Shown here piece after piece: positions 22,560-31,708 of a DNA stretch of 64,000 bases. The notes beneath the pieces were generated by a model. That model saw only the letters and a list, made by a program, of their open reading frames with translations, was not told the origin of the DNA and did no database searches. How positions within the stretch are numbered: the stretch's first letter is position 1; every line of letters starts with the position of its first letter. The DNA comes from Belnapia moabensis DSM 16746 (GTDB lineage: Bacteria; Pseudomonadota; Alphaproteobacteria; Acetobacterales; Acetobacteraceae): the NCBI RefSeq assembly GCF_000745835.1, contig NZ_JQKB01000007.1, positions 1-64,000 of the forward strand, written 5' to 3'. A program made the position numbers and the translations under genes.

Positions 22560-25031
22560 CTATTCCGCCGCCTTCGCCTCGCCCTTCTTCGCCGGCGCCT
22601 TCGACGGAGCCTCGTCCTCCATCCCCTCCGGTGGCTTGGCCGAACGCTCCAGCGGCCCCAGCGGCTGGTGTGGGATGTTGATGCCCATCTCATAGAAGCG
22701 CCGCTTCACCCGCCGCATCATCTCGCGCTGCACCGGCCAGCGCTGCGTCGGCTCGGTGCGGACGCGCCCGCGGATCTGCACGCCGACCTGGCCCAGGCTG
22801 TCGACGCCCCAGAAGTCGAACTCATCGCGGATCGCCGTCTTGAACCGCGCCTCGCCCCGCATCTCGGCGACAATCTCTTTGATCGCCGCCCCAGCTCGGT
22901 CGGTATCTGTCTCGTAGGCGACGAGGATATCCACCATGGCGAAGGCGAAGTCGCGCGTGCTGTTGGTCACCGTCGTGACCGTCGAGAAGGGCACAATGTG
23001 GATCGATCCGTCACCGTCCCGCAGCTTGATCGAGCGGATGGAGAGGTGCTCGACGACGCCACCCTTGCCGCCGACATTCACCACGTCGCCGACCGCGACC
23101 GCGTCCTCCAGCAGCAGGAAGACGCCGGTGATGACATCCTTCACCAGCGTCTGCGAGCCGAAGCCGATGGCCAGGCCGACGACGCCGGCGCCGGCCAGCA
23201 GCGGCGCCACGTTGAGCCCGAGCTGCGACAGCGCGTTCAGCACGACGAAGACGAGGATGAAGACGCCGAGCACCGTCCGCAGCATCGGCAGCAGCGTCCG
23301 CACTCGCGCGCTGCGGGCGGCATGGCTGTCACGGGCGAGGCGCGTCAGCCGCCGCTGGATGGAGGAGTTGGTCACCTCCCACACCACCAGCGCCAGCGCC
23401 AGCGTGCAGGCGATGTTGAACAGCGTCTGCACCAGCCGGTTGCCAAGCGTCCCGTCGCGGAACCAGGCCAGTGCGCCGAGGCCCCAGGTCTCGAGCAGCA
23501 GCACCGTCGCCGTCGCGCCGATCACCACCGAGACGGCGACCCGCAAGGGCGGCACATAGGTCGCCGCCCGCGCCGGCAGGCCCGGCCAGCGCTTCGCCAG
23601 GTCATGGGTCGGGTCGAGCAGCCGCTCGGTGAGGCGGATGAAGCCCTCGTCCAGCGCCTTGGCGACGCCGACGACCAGCAGCGTCAGCGCCGTGCCCCAG
23701 GCCAGCCGCTGGAAGCCGTTCTCCAGCGCCAGCGCCCAGACCGCCCAGCCGGCCACCAGCCAGAGGATGACCATGACGTGCCAGATCTCGGCCAGTCGGT
23801 CGCGCAGGCCGCGCAGCACCAGCCGCGTGCGGTCCGGCACCTCGCCTGGCTCCAGCGGCTTGGCCCGCAGCACGGAGGCTACCGCCTCGCGCTGCTGCAG
23901 CACCAGCCGCACCAGCAGCATCGAGTTGACCAGCAGGGTGACGTTGATGATGGCATCATAGGCCGCCCAGGGCAGGCCCAGGAACAGCCCCGCCTCGGCC
24001 ACCACATAGCCGCCGACGCCGACCAGCATCAACCGCCGCAGCCAGCCGATGCTGGCCGCCGCCGCCTGCTGCGAGCAGGGGATCAGCCGCAGGTGGTTGG
24101 AGGCGGGCGAGAGCAGCGCCCGCGCCAGGGCATAGGCCGTGCGCGAGCCCATATAGACATGGGCGATCATCAGCCCGACCAGCCGCGTGGTCGGCAGCGG
24201 CTTCACCAGCCCGAACAGCCCGTAGACCGTGAGCCCGAAGGCAGCGATCGGTAGTAGGTCGAGCAGCAGGCGAAGCAGCACCAGCGGCATGCGCTTCAGC
24301 CAGGTCCATTTCTCGTGCTCGCGCGGCGCCGCCGCGTCCAGCCAGCGCCGCAGCCGGCCGAAGGCGCGGGTGACCATCGCCTCCGCCGCCAGACCGAGCC
24401 CGATCAGCAGCAGCAGCTTCCAGGCCGCGTCCAACATGCGGGTCTGCGCCACCGGGTCGCGCGCGAGCTGCACCGTCGCCTCCCACAACGCCGGCAGATC
24501 CGCCATGGAGCGGACCGCATCGAGCAGGCTGTCGGCCATGGTGCCGAGTCGGCCGGAGAGGCCCGTCAGCAACTGCGCGCCGACAGTGTTGGGCGCGATG
24601 AGCGGCTCGGCCGGCGCGGCATCGGCCGCCGGGGCAGGGGCCGGCGCGGCCGGTGGAGCAGCGGGCTTCGCCGCCTGGGGCGGGCTCGCCTCCGCGCCGT
24701 CCGCCTCAGCCGGCGCGGCTTCGCTGGCGGGGGCAGGGGCGGCGGCGGGCGGCGCCGGGTCGGCCGGCACTGCGGCGCGCCCGACCGGCGGCAGGGACCC
24801 TTCGCCGGCCGTGCCGCCATGGGCCCGGCTGGCCGCCGCCAGCGCCTCCAGCGTGCGCAGGAACTCCGCCCGGCGGCCCGGGTCCTGCAACAGCGAGGTC
24901 AGCCGGTCGATGTCCTCGGCATTGAGGCTGGCCGGGGCCGCGGCCGGCCGTGCCTGAGGCGCCGGCGCCTGGGCCAGGGCAGGGCCCGCGAGCAGGAGCA
25001 GCAGCACAGGGATGATGCGGAACAAGCTCAT
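22560..25031 (-). CDS. Large MscS-family mechanosensitive channel
   Basis: An 823-residue inner-membrane channel that opens under tension to release solutes on osmotic down-shock. Order: signal peptide (1-20), an Ala/Pro-rich periplasmic region with a helical segment (DRLTSLLQDPGRRAEFLRTL), about ten membrane helices from residue 170 to 590, then the MscS core. The core has the pore helix with VAPLLAGAGVVGLAIGFGSQTLVKD and the beta domain GDVVNVGGKGGVVEHLSIRSIKLRDGDGS, followed by the alpha/beta tail. Size resembles the YbiO/YnaI-type extended channels. The tail ends in a Lys/Glu/Ala-rich stretch. Monocistronic and divergent from the HIG1 gene. Confidence 0.92.
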   Translation of the reverse strand: MSLFRIIPVLLLLLAGPALAQAPAPQARPAAAPASLNAEDIDRLTSLLQDPGRRAEFLRTLEALAAASRAHGGTAGEGSLPPVGRAAVPADPAPPAAAPAPASEAAPAEADGAEASPPQAAKPAAPPAAPAPAPAADAAPAEPLIAPNTVGAQLLTGLSGRLGTMADSLLDAVRSMADLPALWEATVQLARDPVAQTRMLDAAWKLLLLIGLGLAAEAMVTRAFGRLRRWLDAAAPREHEKWTWLKRMPLVLLRLLLDLLPIAAFGLTVYGLFGLVKPLPTTRLVGLMIAHVYMGSRTAYALARALLSPASNHLRLIPCSQQAAAASIGWLRRLMLVGVGGYVVAEAGLFLGLPWAAYDAIINVTLLVNSMLLVRLVLQQREAVASVLRAKPLEPGEVPDRTRLVLRGLRDRLAEIWHVMVILWLVAGWAVWALALENGFQRLAWGTALTLLVVGVAKALDEGFIRLTERLLDPTHDLAKRWPGLPARAATYVPPLRVAVSVVIGATATVLLLETWGLGALAWFRDGTLGNRLVQTLFNIACTLALALVVWEVTNSSIQRRLTRLARDSHAARSARVRTLLPMLRTVLGVFILVFVVLNALSQLGLNVAPLLAGAGVVGLAIGFGSQTLVKDVITGVFLLLEDAVAVGDVVNVGGKGGVVEHLSIRSIKLRDGDGSIHIVPFSTVTTVTNSTRDFAFAMVDILVAYETDTDRAGAAIKEIVAEMRGEARFKTAIRDEFDFWGVDSLGQVGVQIRGRVRTEPTQRWPVQREMMRRVKRRFYEMGINIPHQPLGPLERSAKPPEGMEDEAPSKAPAKKGEAKAAE

Positions 25032-25117
25032 GGGGCCGGCAGCAACCCTATCCCTTGGGCCGGGTCAAGCGCCGAGCGCGGCATTGTAACCCGCTGCAAA
25101 GCGTCTACCTGGGAAGG

Positions 25118-25312
25118 ATGAAGACCATACTGATCATCCTGGTCGCCATCGGGATGCTGGCAACCCTCGGCACGCTCTTCGCCGGCATGTTCGGCCTGGC
25201 GCGGGGCGACGGCAGTGGGGAACGGTCCAACCTGCTGATGCGCTGGCGCGTGGTGATCCAGGGCATCACGCTGCTGCTATTCGCCCTGTTGCTGGCGGTT
25301 TCCCGCGGTTAG
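25118..25312 (+). CDS. HIG1-domain (twin transmembrane) small protein
   Basis: A 64-residue membrane protein with two helices (about 3-23 and 43-61) joined by a polar loop containing the HIG_1_N pattern FGLARGDGSGERSNLLMRWRVVIQ. Relatives are mitochondrial hypoxia-induced proteins and alphaproteobacterial homologues thought to assist cytochrome oxidase. ATG 25118 has GGGAAGG directly upstream; an in-frame start at 25055 would add 21 residues of poor composition. It stands alone, divergent from the MscS gene, 187 bases before etfB. Confidence 0.8.
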   Translation: MKTILIILVAIGMLATLGTLFAGMFGLARGDGSGERSNLLMRWRVVIQGITLLLFALLLAVSRG

Positions 25313-25329
25313 CGGTGGACCGGGCCGCT

Positions 25330-25359
25330 TTGACAGGGCGTGCCGGGCCGACCTATTTT
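25330..25359 (+). promoter_or_regulatory. Candidate sigma70-type promoter for etfB-etfA
   Basis: A perfect -35 TTGACA (25330-25335) and a -10-like TATTTT (25354-25359) are 18 bases apart. They lie about 140 bases before the etfB ATG and just after the HIG1 gene. It is the clearest consensus promoter I found in the window. Transcription would begin near 25366, just before a stem-loop. Confidence 0.5.
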
Positions 25360-25372
25360 GCCGCGGAATTTC

Positions 25373-25388
25373 CGGGGGTGTACCCCCG
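25373..25388 (+). promoter_or_regulatory. Perfect stem-loop in the etfB leader
   Basis: CGGGGG-TGTA-CCCCCG is a 6-bp perfect stem with a four-base loop. If transcription starts near 25366 it sits at the very 5' end of the etfB mRNA, more than 110 bases before the start codon. It could stabilise the 5' end or be a protein site. Confidence 0.4.
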
Positions 25389-25499
25389 CTGACGTATCGG
25401 TCCGGGGGATAGGGTCGTGCCACGCCCCCGCGATCGGCTCCGCCGCCCGTACGGGGCGCTGGGGGAATCATCAACAGCACGCAGGAAACGGCAGAGGCG

Positions 25500-26249
25500 A
25501 TGAAGCTCCTCGTCCCCGTCAAGCGGGTCGTCGACTACAACGTGAAGGTCCGCGTCAAGGCGGATCATACCGGCGTCGAGACCGCGAACGTCAAGATGTC
25601 GATGAACCCCTTCGACGAGATCGCCGTCGAGGAAGCGGTGCGCCTGAAGGAAAAGGGCGCCGCGACCGAGATCATCGCCGTCTCCGCCGGCCCCACGGCC
25701 TGCCAGGAGCAGATCCGCACCGCCCTCGCCATGGGTGCCGATCGCGGCATCCTGATCGAGCATGACGGCGTGCTCGAGCCGCTGGCCGTCGCCAAGCTGC
25801 TCAAGGCCGTCATCGCCAAGGAGAGCCCGGACCTAGTCATTCTCGGCAAGCAGGCGATCGACGACGACATGAACGCCACCGGCCAGATGCTGGCGGCGCT
25901 GCTCGGCTGGCCGCAGGGCACCTATGCCTCGAAGGTCGAGCCCGCCGATGGCGGCATCAAGGTGACGCGCGAGGTTGATGGCGGCCTCGAGCGCCTGCAG
26001 CTCAAGCTGCCGGCTATCGTGACAACGGATCTCCGCCTGAACGAGCCGCGCTACGCCTCGCTGCCCAACATCATGAAGGCCCGCAAGAAGCCGATCGAGA
26101 CGCTGAAGCCGGCCGATCTCGGCGTCGATGTCTCGCCGCGCCTGACGGTCCTCAAGGTGGAGGAGCCGCCGAAGCGCCAGGCCGGCAAGAAGGTCGGCTC
26201 GGTGCAGGAACTCGTCGACAAGCTCCGCAACGAAGCGAAGGTGATCTGA
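25500..26249 (+). CDS. etfB: Electron transfer flavoprotein, beta subunit
   Basis: With EtfA it forms the soluble heterodimer that collects electrons from acyl-CoA dehydrogenases and passes them to ETF-ubiquinone oxidoreductase. The 249-residue chain begins [20 protein letters not shown] and contains [22 protein letters not shown], the AMP-site segment [19 protein letters not shown], and the recognition-loop region [16 protein letters not shown]. Length is that of group I (beta-oxidation) ETF. Two bases separate it from etfA. A consensus promoter and a leader hairpin lie upstream. Confidence 0.97.
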   Translation: MKLLVPVKRVVDYNVKVRVKADHTGVETANVKMSMNPFDEIAVEEAVRLKEKGAATEIIAVSAGPTACQEQIRTALAMGADRGILIEHDGVLEPLAVAKLLKAVIAKESPDLVILGKQAIDDDMNATGQMLAALLGWPQGTYASKVEPADGGIKVTREVDGGLERLQLKLPAIVTTDLRLNEPRYASLPNIMKARKKPIETLKPADLGVDVSPRLTVLKVEEPPKRQAGKKVGSVQELVDKLRNEAKVI

Positions 26250-26251
26250 CC

Positions 26252-27181
26252 ATGGCAGTCCTGGTTCTGGCCGACCATGACGGGTCGGCGGTGACGCAGC
26301 CCACGCGCAGCGCGGTCGCGGCCGCGAGCAAGCTCGGCGACGTGACGGTGCTGGTCCTCGGCCCGCGCGCCGCGGCGGACAGCGCCGCCAAGGTCGCTGG
26401 CGTTGCGAAGGTCCTCCATACGGAGGACGCGCTCTATGCCAACGGCCTTGCCGAGCCGCTGGCCGCCCTGCTGGTGTCGATGGCGCCCGAGTACTCGCAC
26501 CTGCTGGCGCCCGCCTCGGCCGCCGGCAAGAACGTGATGCCGCGGGTCGCCGCCCTGCTCGACGTGCAGGTCATCTCCGACATCGCCGGCGTGGTCGATG
26601 CCGACACCTTCGTCCGCCCGATCTATGCCGGCAATGCGCTGGCCACGGTGAAGTCGGCCGACCCGAAGAAGGTTATCACCGTCCGCGCCGCGAGCTTCGA
26701 CCCGGCCGCCGCCGAGGGTGGCAATGCCGCCGTCGAGGCCGCGCCGAAGGGCGAGGATCCGGGCCTTTCCAACTTCCTCGGCGCCGAGATCGCCAAGTCC
26801 GAGCGGCCGGAGCTGACGGCGGCGAAGGTCGTCGTCTCCGGCGGCCGCGCCATGGGCTCGGCGGAGAACTTCCACATCATCGAGAGCGTCGCCGACAAGC
26901 TCGGCGCCGCCGTCGGCGCCTCCCGCGCCGCGGTCGACGCCGGCTATGCGCCGAATGACCATCAGGTCGGCCAGACCGGCAAGATCGTGGCTCCCGACCT
27001 CTACATCGCCGTCGGCATCTCGGGCGCCATCCAGCACCTGGCAGGCATGAAGGACAGCAAGGTCATCGTCGCCATCAACAAGGACGAGGAGGCGCCGATC
27101 TTCTCGGTGGCCGATTACGGCCTGGTCGGCGACCTGTTCAAGGTCATGCCGGAATTCGAGTCCGAACTGGCGAAGAAGTAG
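26252..27181 (+). CDS. etfA: Electron transfer flavoprotein, alpha subunit
   Basis: Carries the FAD of the EtfAB heterodimer. The 309-residue protein has the N-terminal alpha/beta domain ([20 protein letters not shown]) and the C-terminal FAD domain with [60 protein letters not shown] (the FAD signature) and [22 protein letters not shown]. It lies two bases after etfB and three before the 3-hydroxyacyl-CoA dehydrogenase gene, so one transcript supplies both the electron carrier and a beta-oxidation enzyme. Confidence 0.97.
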   Translation: MAVLVLADHDGSAVTQPTRSAVAAASKLGDVTVLVLGPRAAADSAAKVAGVAKVLHTEDALYANGLAEPLAALLVSMAPEYSHLLAPASAAGKNVMPRVAALLDVQVISDIAGVVDADTFVRPIYAGNALATVKSADPKKVITVRAASFDPAAAEGGNAAVEAAPKGEDPGLSNFLGAEIAKSERPELTAAKVVVSGGRAMGSAENFHIIESVADKLGAAVGASRAAVDAGYAPNDHQVGQTGKIVAPDLYIAVGISGAIQHLAGMKDSKVIVAINKDEEAPIFSVADYGLVGDLFKVMPEFESELAKK

Positions 27182-27184
27182 GCC

Positions 27185-28063
27185 ATGGCGGAGGTCAAGA
27201 AGCTCGGCGTCATCGGCGCCGGGCTGATGGGCAACGGCATCGCGCATGTCGCGGCCCTCTCCGGCGTGCCGGTGGCGCTGGTCGATGTGAACCCGGCGGC
27301 GCTCGAGAAGGCGCTGGCGACCATCGGCAAGAACCTCGACCGCCAGGCGGCGAAGGGCGGCATCCCGGCCGGTGCGAAGGAGGAGGCGCTGGGGCGCATC
27401 TCCTCCGGCACCGACTACGCCGCCTTCGCCGATTGCGACCTCGTCATCGAAGCGGCGACCGAGAACGAGGAGATCAAGAAGAAGATTTTCTCGAGTGTCT
27501 GCCCGATCCTCAGGGCCGATGCGATCCTGGCGACGAACACCTCGTCCATTCCGATCACGCGCCTCGGTGCGGCGACGGACCGGCCGGGCCGTTTCGTCGG
27601 CATGCACTTCTTTAACCCGGTGCCGATGATGAAGCTGGTCGAGGTCATCCGTGGCCTCGCCACGGAAGATTCGACGGTCGCCGCCGTCACGGCGCTCGCC
27701 GAGCGGATGGGCAAGACAGTGGTCGCCGCGGCCGATTATCCGGCCTTCGTCGTCAACCGCATCCTCTGCCCGATGCTGAACGAGGCCATCTTCGCTCTCA
27801 TGGAGGGCGTCGGCGATGTGGCGGCGATTGATGCCGGCATGAAGCTCGGCGCCAACCATCCGATGGGGCCGCTGGAGCTCAGCGACTTCGTCGGCCTCGA
27901 CACGCTCTACAGCGTGCTCAAGGTGCTGCACGAGGGCTTGGGCGATCCGAAGTACCGCCCGTGCCCGCTGCTAGCCAAATATGTCGAGGCGGGCTGGCTC
28001 GGCCGGAAGTCAGGTAAGGGCTTCTACGACTATTCGACCAACCCGCCGACGCCGACGCGGTGA
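27185..28063 (+). CDS. 3-hydroxybutyryl-CoA dehydrogenase
   Basis: NAD-dependent oxidation of 3-hydroxyacyl-CoA, probably short chain, in beta-oxidation or polyhydroxybutyrate turnover. The 292-residue monofunctional enzyme has the Rossmann motif [11 protein letters not shown] at 9-19, the [10 protein letters not shown] and [17 protein letters not shown] segments (His and Glu of the catalytic pair), and the C-terminal dimer domain with [15 protein letters not shown] and [12 protein letters not shown]. Third gene of the etfB-etfA unit. Usual names are hbd or paaH; the chain-length preference is not known. A perfect hairpin follows the stop. Confidence 0.94.
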   Translation: MAEVKKLGVIGAGLMGNGIAHVAALSGVPVALVDVNPAALEKALATIGKNLDRQAAKGGIPAGAKEEALGRISSGTDYAAFADCDLVIEAATENEEIKKKIFSSVCPILRADAILATNTSSIPITRLGAATDRPGRFVGMHFFNPVPMMKLVEVIRGLATEDSTVAAVTALAERMGKTVVAAADYPAFVVNRILCPMLNEAIFALMEGVGDVAAIDAGMKLGANHPMGPLELSDFVGLDTLYSVLKVLHEGLGDPKYRPCPLLAKYVEAGWLGRKSGKGFYDYSTNPPTPTR

Positions 28064-28069
28064 GATCGA

Positions 28070-28090
28070 GGCCGGGCGTTGCGCCCGGCC
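28070..28090. terminator. Perfect 9-bp hairpin between convergent genes
   Basis: GGCCGGGCG (28070-28078) and CGCCCGGCC (28082-28090) are separated by only three bases. It fills most of the 35-base gap between the 3-hydroxyacyl-CoA dehydrogenase and the convergent flavin-binding protein gene, and would serve both as a terminator. There is no T-run. Confidence 0.6.
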
Positions 28091-28098
28091 CCTGCGCC

Positions 28099-28614
28099 TC
28101 AACCAGCCTGCTTGGTGAAATCCACCTTGTCGTTCGCGCCGGGATGCGGCGGCTCGCCGGTCGTGACGGCCTTGATGTAGCCATAGGCGTGGACGAGCGT
28201 GCTGCTCGGGCTGTCCCAATACTCGGCGCCCTCGCACTCGACGCGGATCAGCTCGATCTTCGGGTCCTCGGCGCCGGCCGGGAACCAGACGCGCAGCGGC
28301 TCGCTCCAGAGCGCCTTCTGCTTCGACACATCCTTCACCACCTCGGCCATGCCGTAGATGGAAACGTAGTTCTGGCTGCTGGGATCGGAGAAGGCGAGGA
28401 GGACGCGGCCGTCATCCTTGGCCTCGTCGGTCACCGGGCTGCCGGCGCTGGCGAAAAACCAGAGCACGCCGTCGAACTCCTTGTTGACCGCGCGCATCGG
28501 CCGGCCGCGGAAGCGGCCCTCGCCGTCCTGCGTGACCATCATGGTCACGTCGATGTCCTTGATCATCTCCCAGACCTTGCGCTTGGCCTCGGCATCGCTG
28601 CGGGTTTCCGGCAT
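28099..28614 (-). CDS. Pyridoxamine 5'-phosphate oxidase-fold (general stress 26-like) protein
   Basis: A 171-residue split-barrel protein of the general stress protein 26 type, which binds FMN or F420-like cofactors. It has KVWEMIKDIDVTMMVTQDGEGRFRGRPMRAV at the N-terminus, LWFFASAGSPVTDEAKDDGRVLLAFSDP and YVSIYGMAEVVKDVSKQKALWSEPLRVWFP, all typical. True PNP oxidase activity is unlikely. ATG 28614 has GGAGG seven bases upstream, which decides against the earlier ATG at 28647. Monocistronic and divergent from the enoyl-CoA hydratase-like gene. Confidence 0.85.
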   Translation of the reverse strand: MPETRSDAEAKRKVWEMIKDIDVTMMVTQDGEGRFRGRPMRAVNKEFDGVLWFFASAGSPVTDEAKDDGRVLLAFSDPSSQNYVSIYGMAEVVKDVSKQKALWSEPLRVWFPAGAEDPKIELIRVECEGAEYWDSPSSTLVHAYGYIKAVTTGEPPHPGANDKVDFTKQAG

Positions 28615-28721
28615 GGTGGCCTCCGTTTCGGGGTGTCGGGGGACCAACGATCAGGGCGGCGGCCGGTTGCAGGAGGCGGGGCCGCGGCATAGCTTCGGCC
28701 GGTATAACCGAGGAAACCCGC

Positions 28722-29741
28722 GTGAGCGACGCCACCGAGCCTACCATCATCGCCCGCCGCGAAGGCGCCGCCGCGACCCTGCTGATGAACCGGCCGAAGA
28801 CGCTGAACGCGCTCGACCTCGCCATGATCCGTGGCTTCCAGTCGGCGCTCGATACCTGGGGCACGGACCCGGAGGTCAGGCTCTTCATCGTCGAGGGTGC
28901 GGGCGGCAGGGCGTTCTGCGCCGGTGGCGACGTGCGGCGGGTGCGGGAGCAGGCGATCGCGGGCGATGCGGCGGCCATCGAGTCCTTCTTCGCCGAGGAA
29001 TATGCGGTGAACCGCGGCATCGCCACAGTGGCGAAGCCCTGGGTCTCGCTGATCGATGGCGTCTGCATGGGGGGCGGCATCGGCGTCTCGGTGCATGGAA
29101 AGCCGGTGGTCGTCACTGAGGCGGCGCTGCTGGCGATGCCTGAGACGGCCATCGCGCTCTTCCCCGATGTCGGCACCAGCCACATCCTGCCGAAGCTGCC
29201 GGGGGCCGTCGGCACCTGGCTGGCGCTGACCGGCGCGCGGTTGCGCGGGGGCGATGCGGTGGCGGCGGGCCTCGCCAGCCATTTCGTGCCGAAGGCCAAG
29301 CTGCCGGCGCTGCGCGAGGCGCTGCTCGGCGGCGATGCGTCGGTGGTCGAGCGCTTCGCCGAGGCGCCGCCGGAGGCCGGCTTCGCGCCGCATCGCGCCG
29401 CCATCGATCGCTGCTTCGGGCAGGACAGCATGCCCGCGATCCTGGCGGCGCTGGAGGCCGAGGGGACCGATTGGGCGGCGGAGCAGGTGAAGATCCTGCG
29501 GCGGATGTCGCCGACCAGCCTCTGCGTCTCGCTCGAGCTGCTGCGGCGCGGGGCCGGCGCCACGCTCGACGAGTGCCTGGCGATGGAGCTGGCGCTCACC
29601 CGCAGCGTGGTCAACCGGCACCCGGATTTCCGCGAAGGGGTGCGCAGCGTGCTCGTCGACAAGGACGGCAAGCCGCAGTGGCAGCCGGCCACCATCGAGG
29701 AGGTCGACCGGGGTGCGATCGCTGCGCTGTTCGAGGGCTAG
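28722..29741 (+). CDS. 3-hydroxyisobutyryl-CoA hydrolase-like enoyl-CoA hydratase family protein
   Basis: A 339-residue crotonase-superfamily enzyme of the ECH_2 branch, which includes the hydrolase of valine breakdown. Visible: LLMNRPKTLNALDLAMIR, the oxyanion segment GAGGRAFCAGGDVRRVRE, DGVCMGGGIGVSVHG, and PETAIALFPDVGTSHIL with the Glu and Asp used in hydrolysis. The extended C-terminal part of about 90 residues sets it apart from true enoyl-CoA hydratases. The GTG start follows GAGGAAACCC. Its TAG is shared with the convergent EamA transporter in a CTAG overlap. No other valine-pathway gene is nearby. Confidence 0.85.
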   Translation: MSDATEPTIIARREGAAATLLMNRPKTLNALDLAMIRGFQSALDTWGTDPEVRLFIVEGAGGRAFCAGGDVRRVREQAIAGDAAAIESFFAEEYAVNRGIATVAKPWVSLIDGVCMGGGIGVSVHGKPVVVTEAALLAMPETAIALFPDVGTSHILPKLPGAVGTWLALTGARLRGGDAVAAGLASHFVPKAKLPALREALLGGDASVVERFAEAPPEAGFAPHRAAIDRCFGQDSMPAILAALEAEGTDWAAEQVKILRRMSPTSLCVSLELLRRGAGATLDECLAMELALTRSVVNRHPDFREGVRSVLVDKDGKPQWQPATIEEVDRGAIAALFEG

Positions 29742-30652
29742 CGCCCGACCAGCACCAGCACCACGCCGGCGACGACGGTGAGCGCGCCCAGCACCTCGGC
29801 GCGCGTCGGCTGCTCGCGCAGGTAGAAGCGGCTGAAGAGCAGGGTCATCAGGATCTCCACCTGGCCGACGGCGCGCACCAGCGCCACCGGGGCCAGGGCG
29901 AAGGCGGTGAACCAGCAGGCCGAGCCGCAGGCGGAGAGGGCGCCGACCTGGGCACTGGTCCGCCAGGTGGCGAAGACCGCGCGGAACTGCGCCGGCTCCC
30001 GCGCCAGCAGCCAGCTGCCCTGCATGATCGTCTGCAGGATATTGGCCGCCACCAGCGTCGCCAGGGCGCGCAGCACAGGGTCGTCGCCGGGCAGCGCCAG
30101 GTTCGCGCTCTTGATGAGGACGCTGGTGAGCGCGAAGAAGAAGCCCGAGGCGAGGCCGCAGACGGCGGCCGGCTGCACGGTGGCGCGGGCGAGCTCCCGC
30201 CAGGAGGCGGCGCGTCCAGCGAGCGACAGCCAGAGCACGCCGGCCACCCCGATGGCGATGCCGCACCAGGCGAGGGCCGAGATGCGCTCGCCGAGCAGGA
30301 TGAGGGCGAGGACGGCACCCTGCACCGCCTCGGTCTTCGCGTAGGCGGTGCCGACGGCGAAGCCGCGATGGCCGAAGGACATGATCAGCAGGTTGGTGCC
30401 GAGGATCTGGCCGAGCCCGCCGGCAGCGGCGAAGGCGAGGAAGGCGAGGGTCGGCGACGGCAGGCTGCCGCCGAAGAGCAGCAGGTAAAGGCCGAGCAGA
30501 AGGGCCCCGACCGGCACGCCGTATAGGTAGCGCACCACCGCCGCCGCGTTGACGGAGAGCTGGCCGCGCAGCTTCTGCTGCATGGCCGTGCGCCAGGTCT
30601 GGAACAGCGCGGCGGCCAGGGTGACAGGCAGCCAGAGCGGCGAGAGAATCAT
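29738..30652 (-). CDS. EamA/DMT superfamily transporter
   Basis: A 304-residue inner-membrane protein with about ten hydrophobic helices arranged as two EamA repeats (first from residue 1 to about 145, second to the end). The late segment QVEILMTLLFSRFYLREQPTRAEVLGALTVVAGVVLVLVGR is the conserved end of the repeat. Drug/metabolite transporters of this type mostly export metabolites; the substrate is unknown. Its stop overlaps the hydrolase gene by four bases. The Bug protein gene is upstream on the same strand, 23 bases away, so co-transcription is possible. Confidence 0.88.
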   Translation of the reverse strand: MILSPLWLPVTLAAALFQTWRTAMQQKLRGQLSVNAAAVVRYLYGVPVGALLLGLYLLLFGGSLPSPTLAFLAFAAAGGLGQILGTNLLIMSFGHRGFAVGTAYAKTEAVQGAVLALILLGERISALAWCGIAIGVAGVLWLSLAGRAASWRELARATVQPAAVCGLASGFFFALTSVLIKSANLALPGDDPVLRALATLVAANILQTIMQGSWLLAREPAQFRAVFATWRTSAQVGALSACGSACWFTAFALAPVALVRAVGQVEILMTLLFSRFYLREQPTRAEVLGALTVVAGVVLVLVGR

Positions 30653-30675
30653 TGCATCAGAGGCTGCGGGGTGCC

Positions 30676-31653
30676 TCAGCTGACGTCAAGCTGCAGCCCC
30701 TCCTTGCGGATCACCTGCCCCCACTTCTCGATCTCGCCGTTGACGAAGGCCGCGAACTGCTCGAGCGAGCCGTAGAGCGAGACGCCGCCCATCTCGCGCC
30801 AGCGGGCCTTCACCTCCTCCGTCTCGTGCCAGGCCTTCATGGCGCGGTTGAGCGATTCGGCGATGGGGCGTGGCGTGGCGGCGGGGACGAAGATGCCGAA
30901 CCAGGTGTTGACGTCGAACTGCGCCAGCTCGGGCATCGTCTCGCGCGCGGCGGGGATGTCGGGGAGGGAGAAGTTGCGGTCGGCGCTGCTGACGGCGAGC
31001 GCCCGCACGCGGCCGGCCCTGATCTGCTGGATGCCGCTGGTGAGGTTGTCCCACATGTACTGGATGTTGCCGGCGACCAGCTCCACCGCCGCGGGGCCTG
31101 CGCCGCGGAAGGGTACGTGGATGGCTTCCGTTCCCGTCGCCTGGTTGAACCAGACGCCGGTGAGGTGCGGCGACTGGCCGACGCCGGGGGAGCCGAAGGA
31201 GAGCTTGCCGGGATTGGCCTTCAGATGGGCGACCAGCTCGGGCAGTGAGTTCGCCGGCACGGAAGGGTGGACGACCAGTACGTTGGGTCCGCGGATGGTG
31301 CCGGCGATGGGAAGCAGGCTGTTCCGGTCATAGGGCAGGCTGCGGTAGAGCGAGAGGCCGATGGCCTGCGGGCCGATATTGCCGAGCAGCAGGTTCAGCC
31401 CGTCCGGCGCGGCGCGCACGATCTCCGCCGTGCCGATGACGCCGCCGGCGCCGGAGCGGTTCTCGACCACGCAATTCTGGCCGAAATGGCTTTGCAGGTA
31501 AGGGGCGAGCAGGCGGGCGCTGATGTCGGCCGTGCCGCCAGGCGCGGCGGGGACGACGATGCGAATGGGCTGGCTCGGGCGCCACTCGGCCTGGGCCAGG
31601 GCGGGCGTGGCGAGCAGGCTGGCGAGCGCCGTGCGGCGGGTGATGCGCATCAT
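30676..31653 (-). CDS. Bug-family (tripartite tricarboxylate transporter) solute-binding protein
   Basis: A 325-residue periplasmic binding protein: short signal peptide with ATPALAQA near residue 20, then the TctC/Bug fold with QPIRIVVPAAPGGTADISARLLAPYL, GAGGVIGTAEIVRAAPDG, and FGSPGVGQSPHLTGVWFNQATG. These proteins bind carboxylates and feed TctAB or act in sensing; no TctA or TctB is in the window, so it is an orphan, as is common in this order where dozens of paralogues occur. The start codon is the first of two consecutive ATGs. Its ribosome site lies in a perfect inverted repeat. Confidence 0.92.
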   Translation of the reverse strand: MMRITRRTALASLLATPALAQAEWRPSQPIRIVVPAAPGGTADISARLLAPYLQSHFGQNCVVENRSGAGGVIGTAEIVRAAPDGLNLLLGNIGPQAIGLSLYRSLPYDRNSLLPIAGTIRGPNVLVVHPSVPANSLPELVAHLKANPGKLSFGSPGVGQSPHLTGVWFNQATGTEAIHVPFRGAGPAAVELVAGNIQYMWDNLTSGIQQIRAGRVRALAVSSADRNFSLPDIPAARETMPELAQFDVNTWFGIFVPAATPRPIAESLNRAMKAWHETEEVKARWREMGGVSLYGSLEQFAAFVNGEIEKWGQVIRKEGLQLDVS

Positions 31654-31658
31654 GGAGT

Positions 31659-31682
31659 TTCTCCCGAGATTTGCCGGGAGAA
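31659..31682 (-). promoter_or_regulatory. Inverted repeat covering the Shine-Dalgarno of the Bug gene
   Basis: In the minus-strand sense, TTCTCCCG (31682-31675) pairs perfectly with CGGGAGAA (31666-31659), loop GCAAATCT. The 3' arm contains GGGAG, the only ribosome-binding sequence ahead of ATG 31653. The folded stem would hide it. It could equally be the terminator of the gene upstream, whose stop is 27 bases away. Confidence 0.45.
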
Positions 31683-31708
31683 TGACTCGAAACGATCGGC
31701 CGGGCCAG

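Noticed and set aside
22668-24254. 528-codon open frame on the plus strand
   Set aside because: Antisense to the MscS channel. The Gln/His/Arg-rich translation is what reversed hydrophobic codons give.
26051-27931. 626-codon open frame on the minus strand
   Set aside because: It lies opposite etfB, etfA and the 3-hydroxyacyl-CoA dehydrogenase gene. Its translation is rich in Arg, Asp, His and Gly with no domain; this is the usual shadow in GC-rich DNA.
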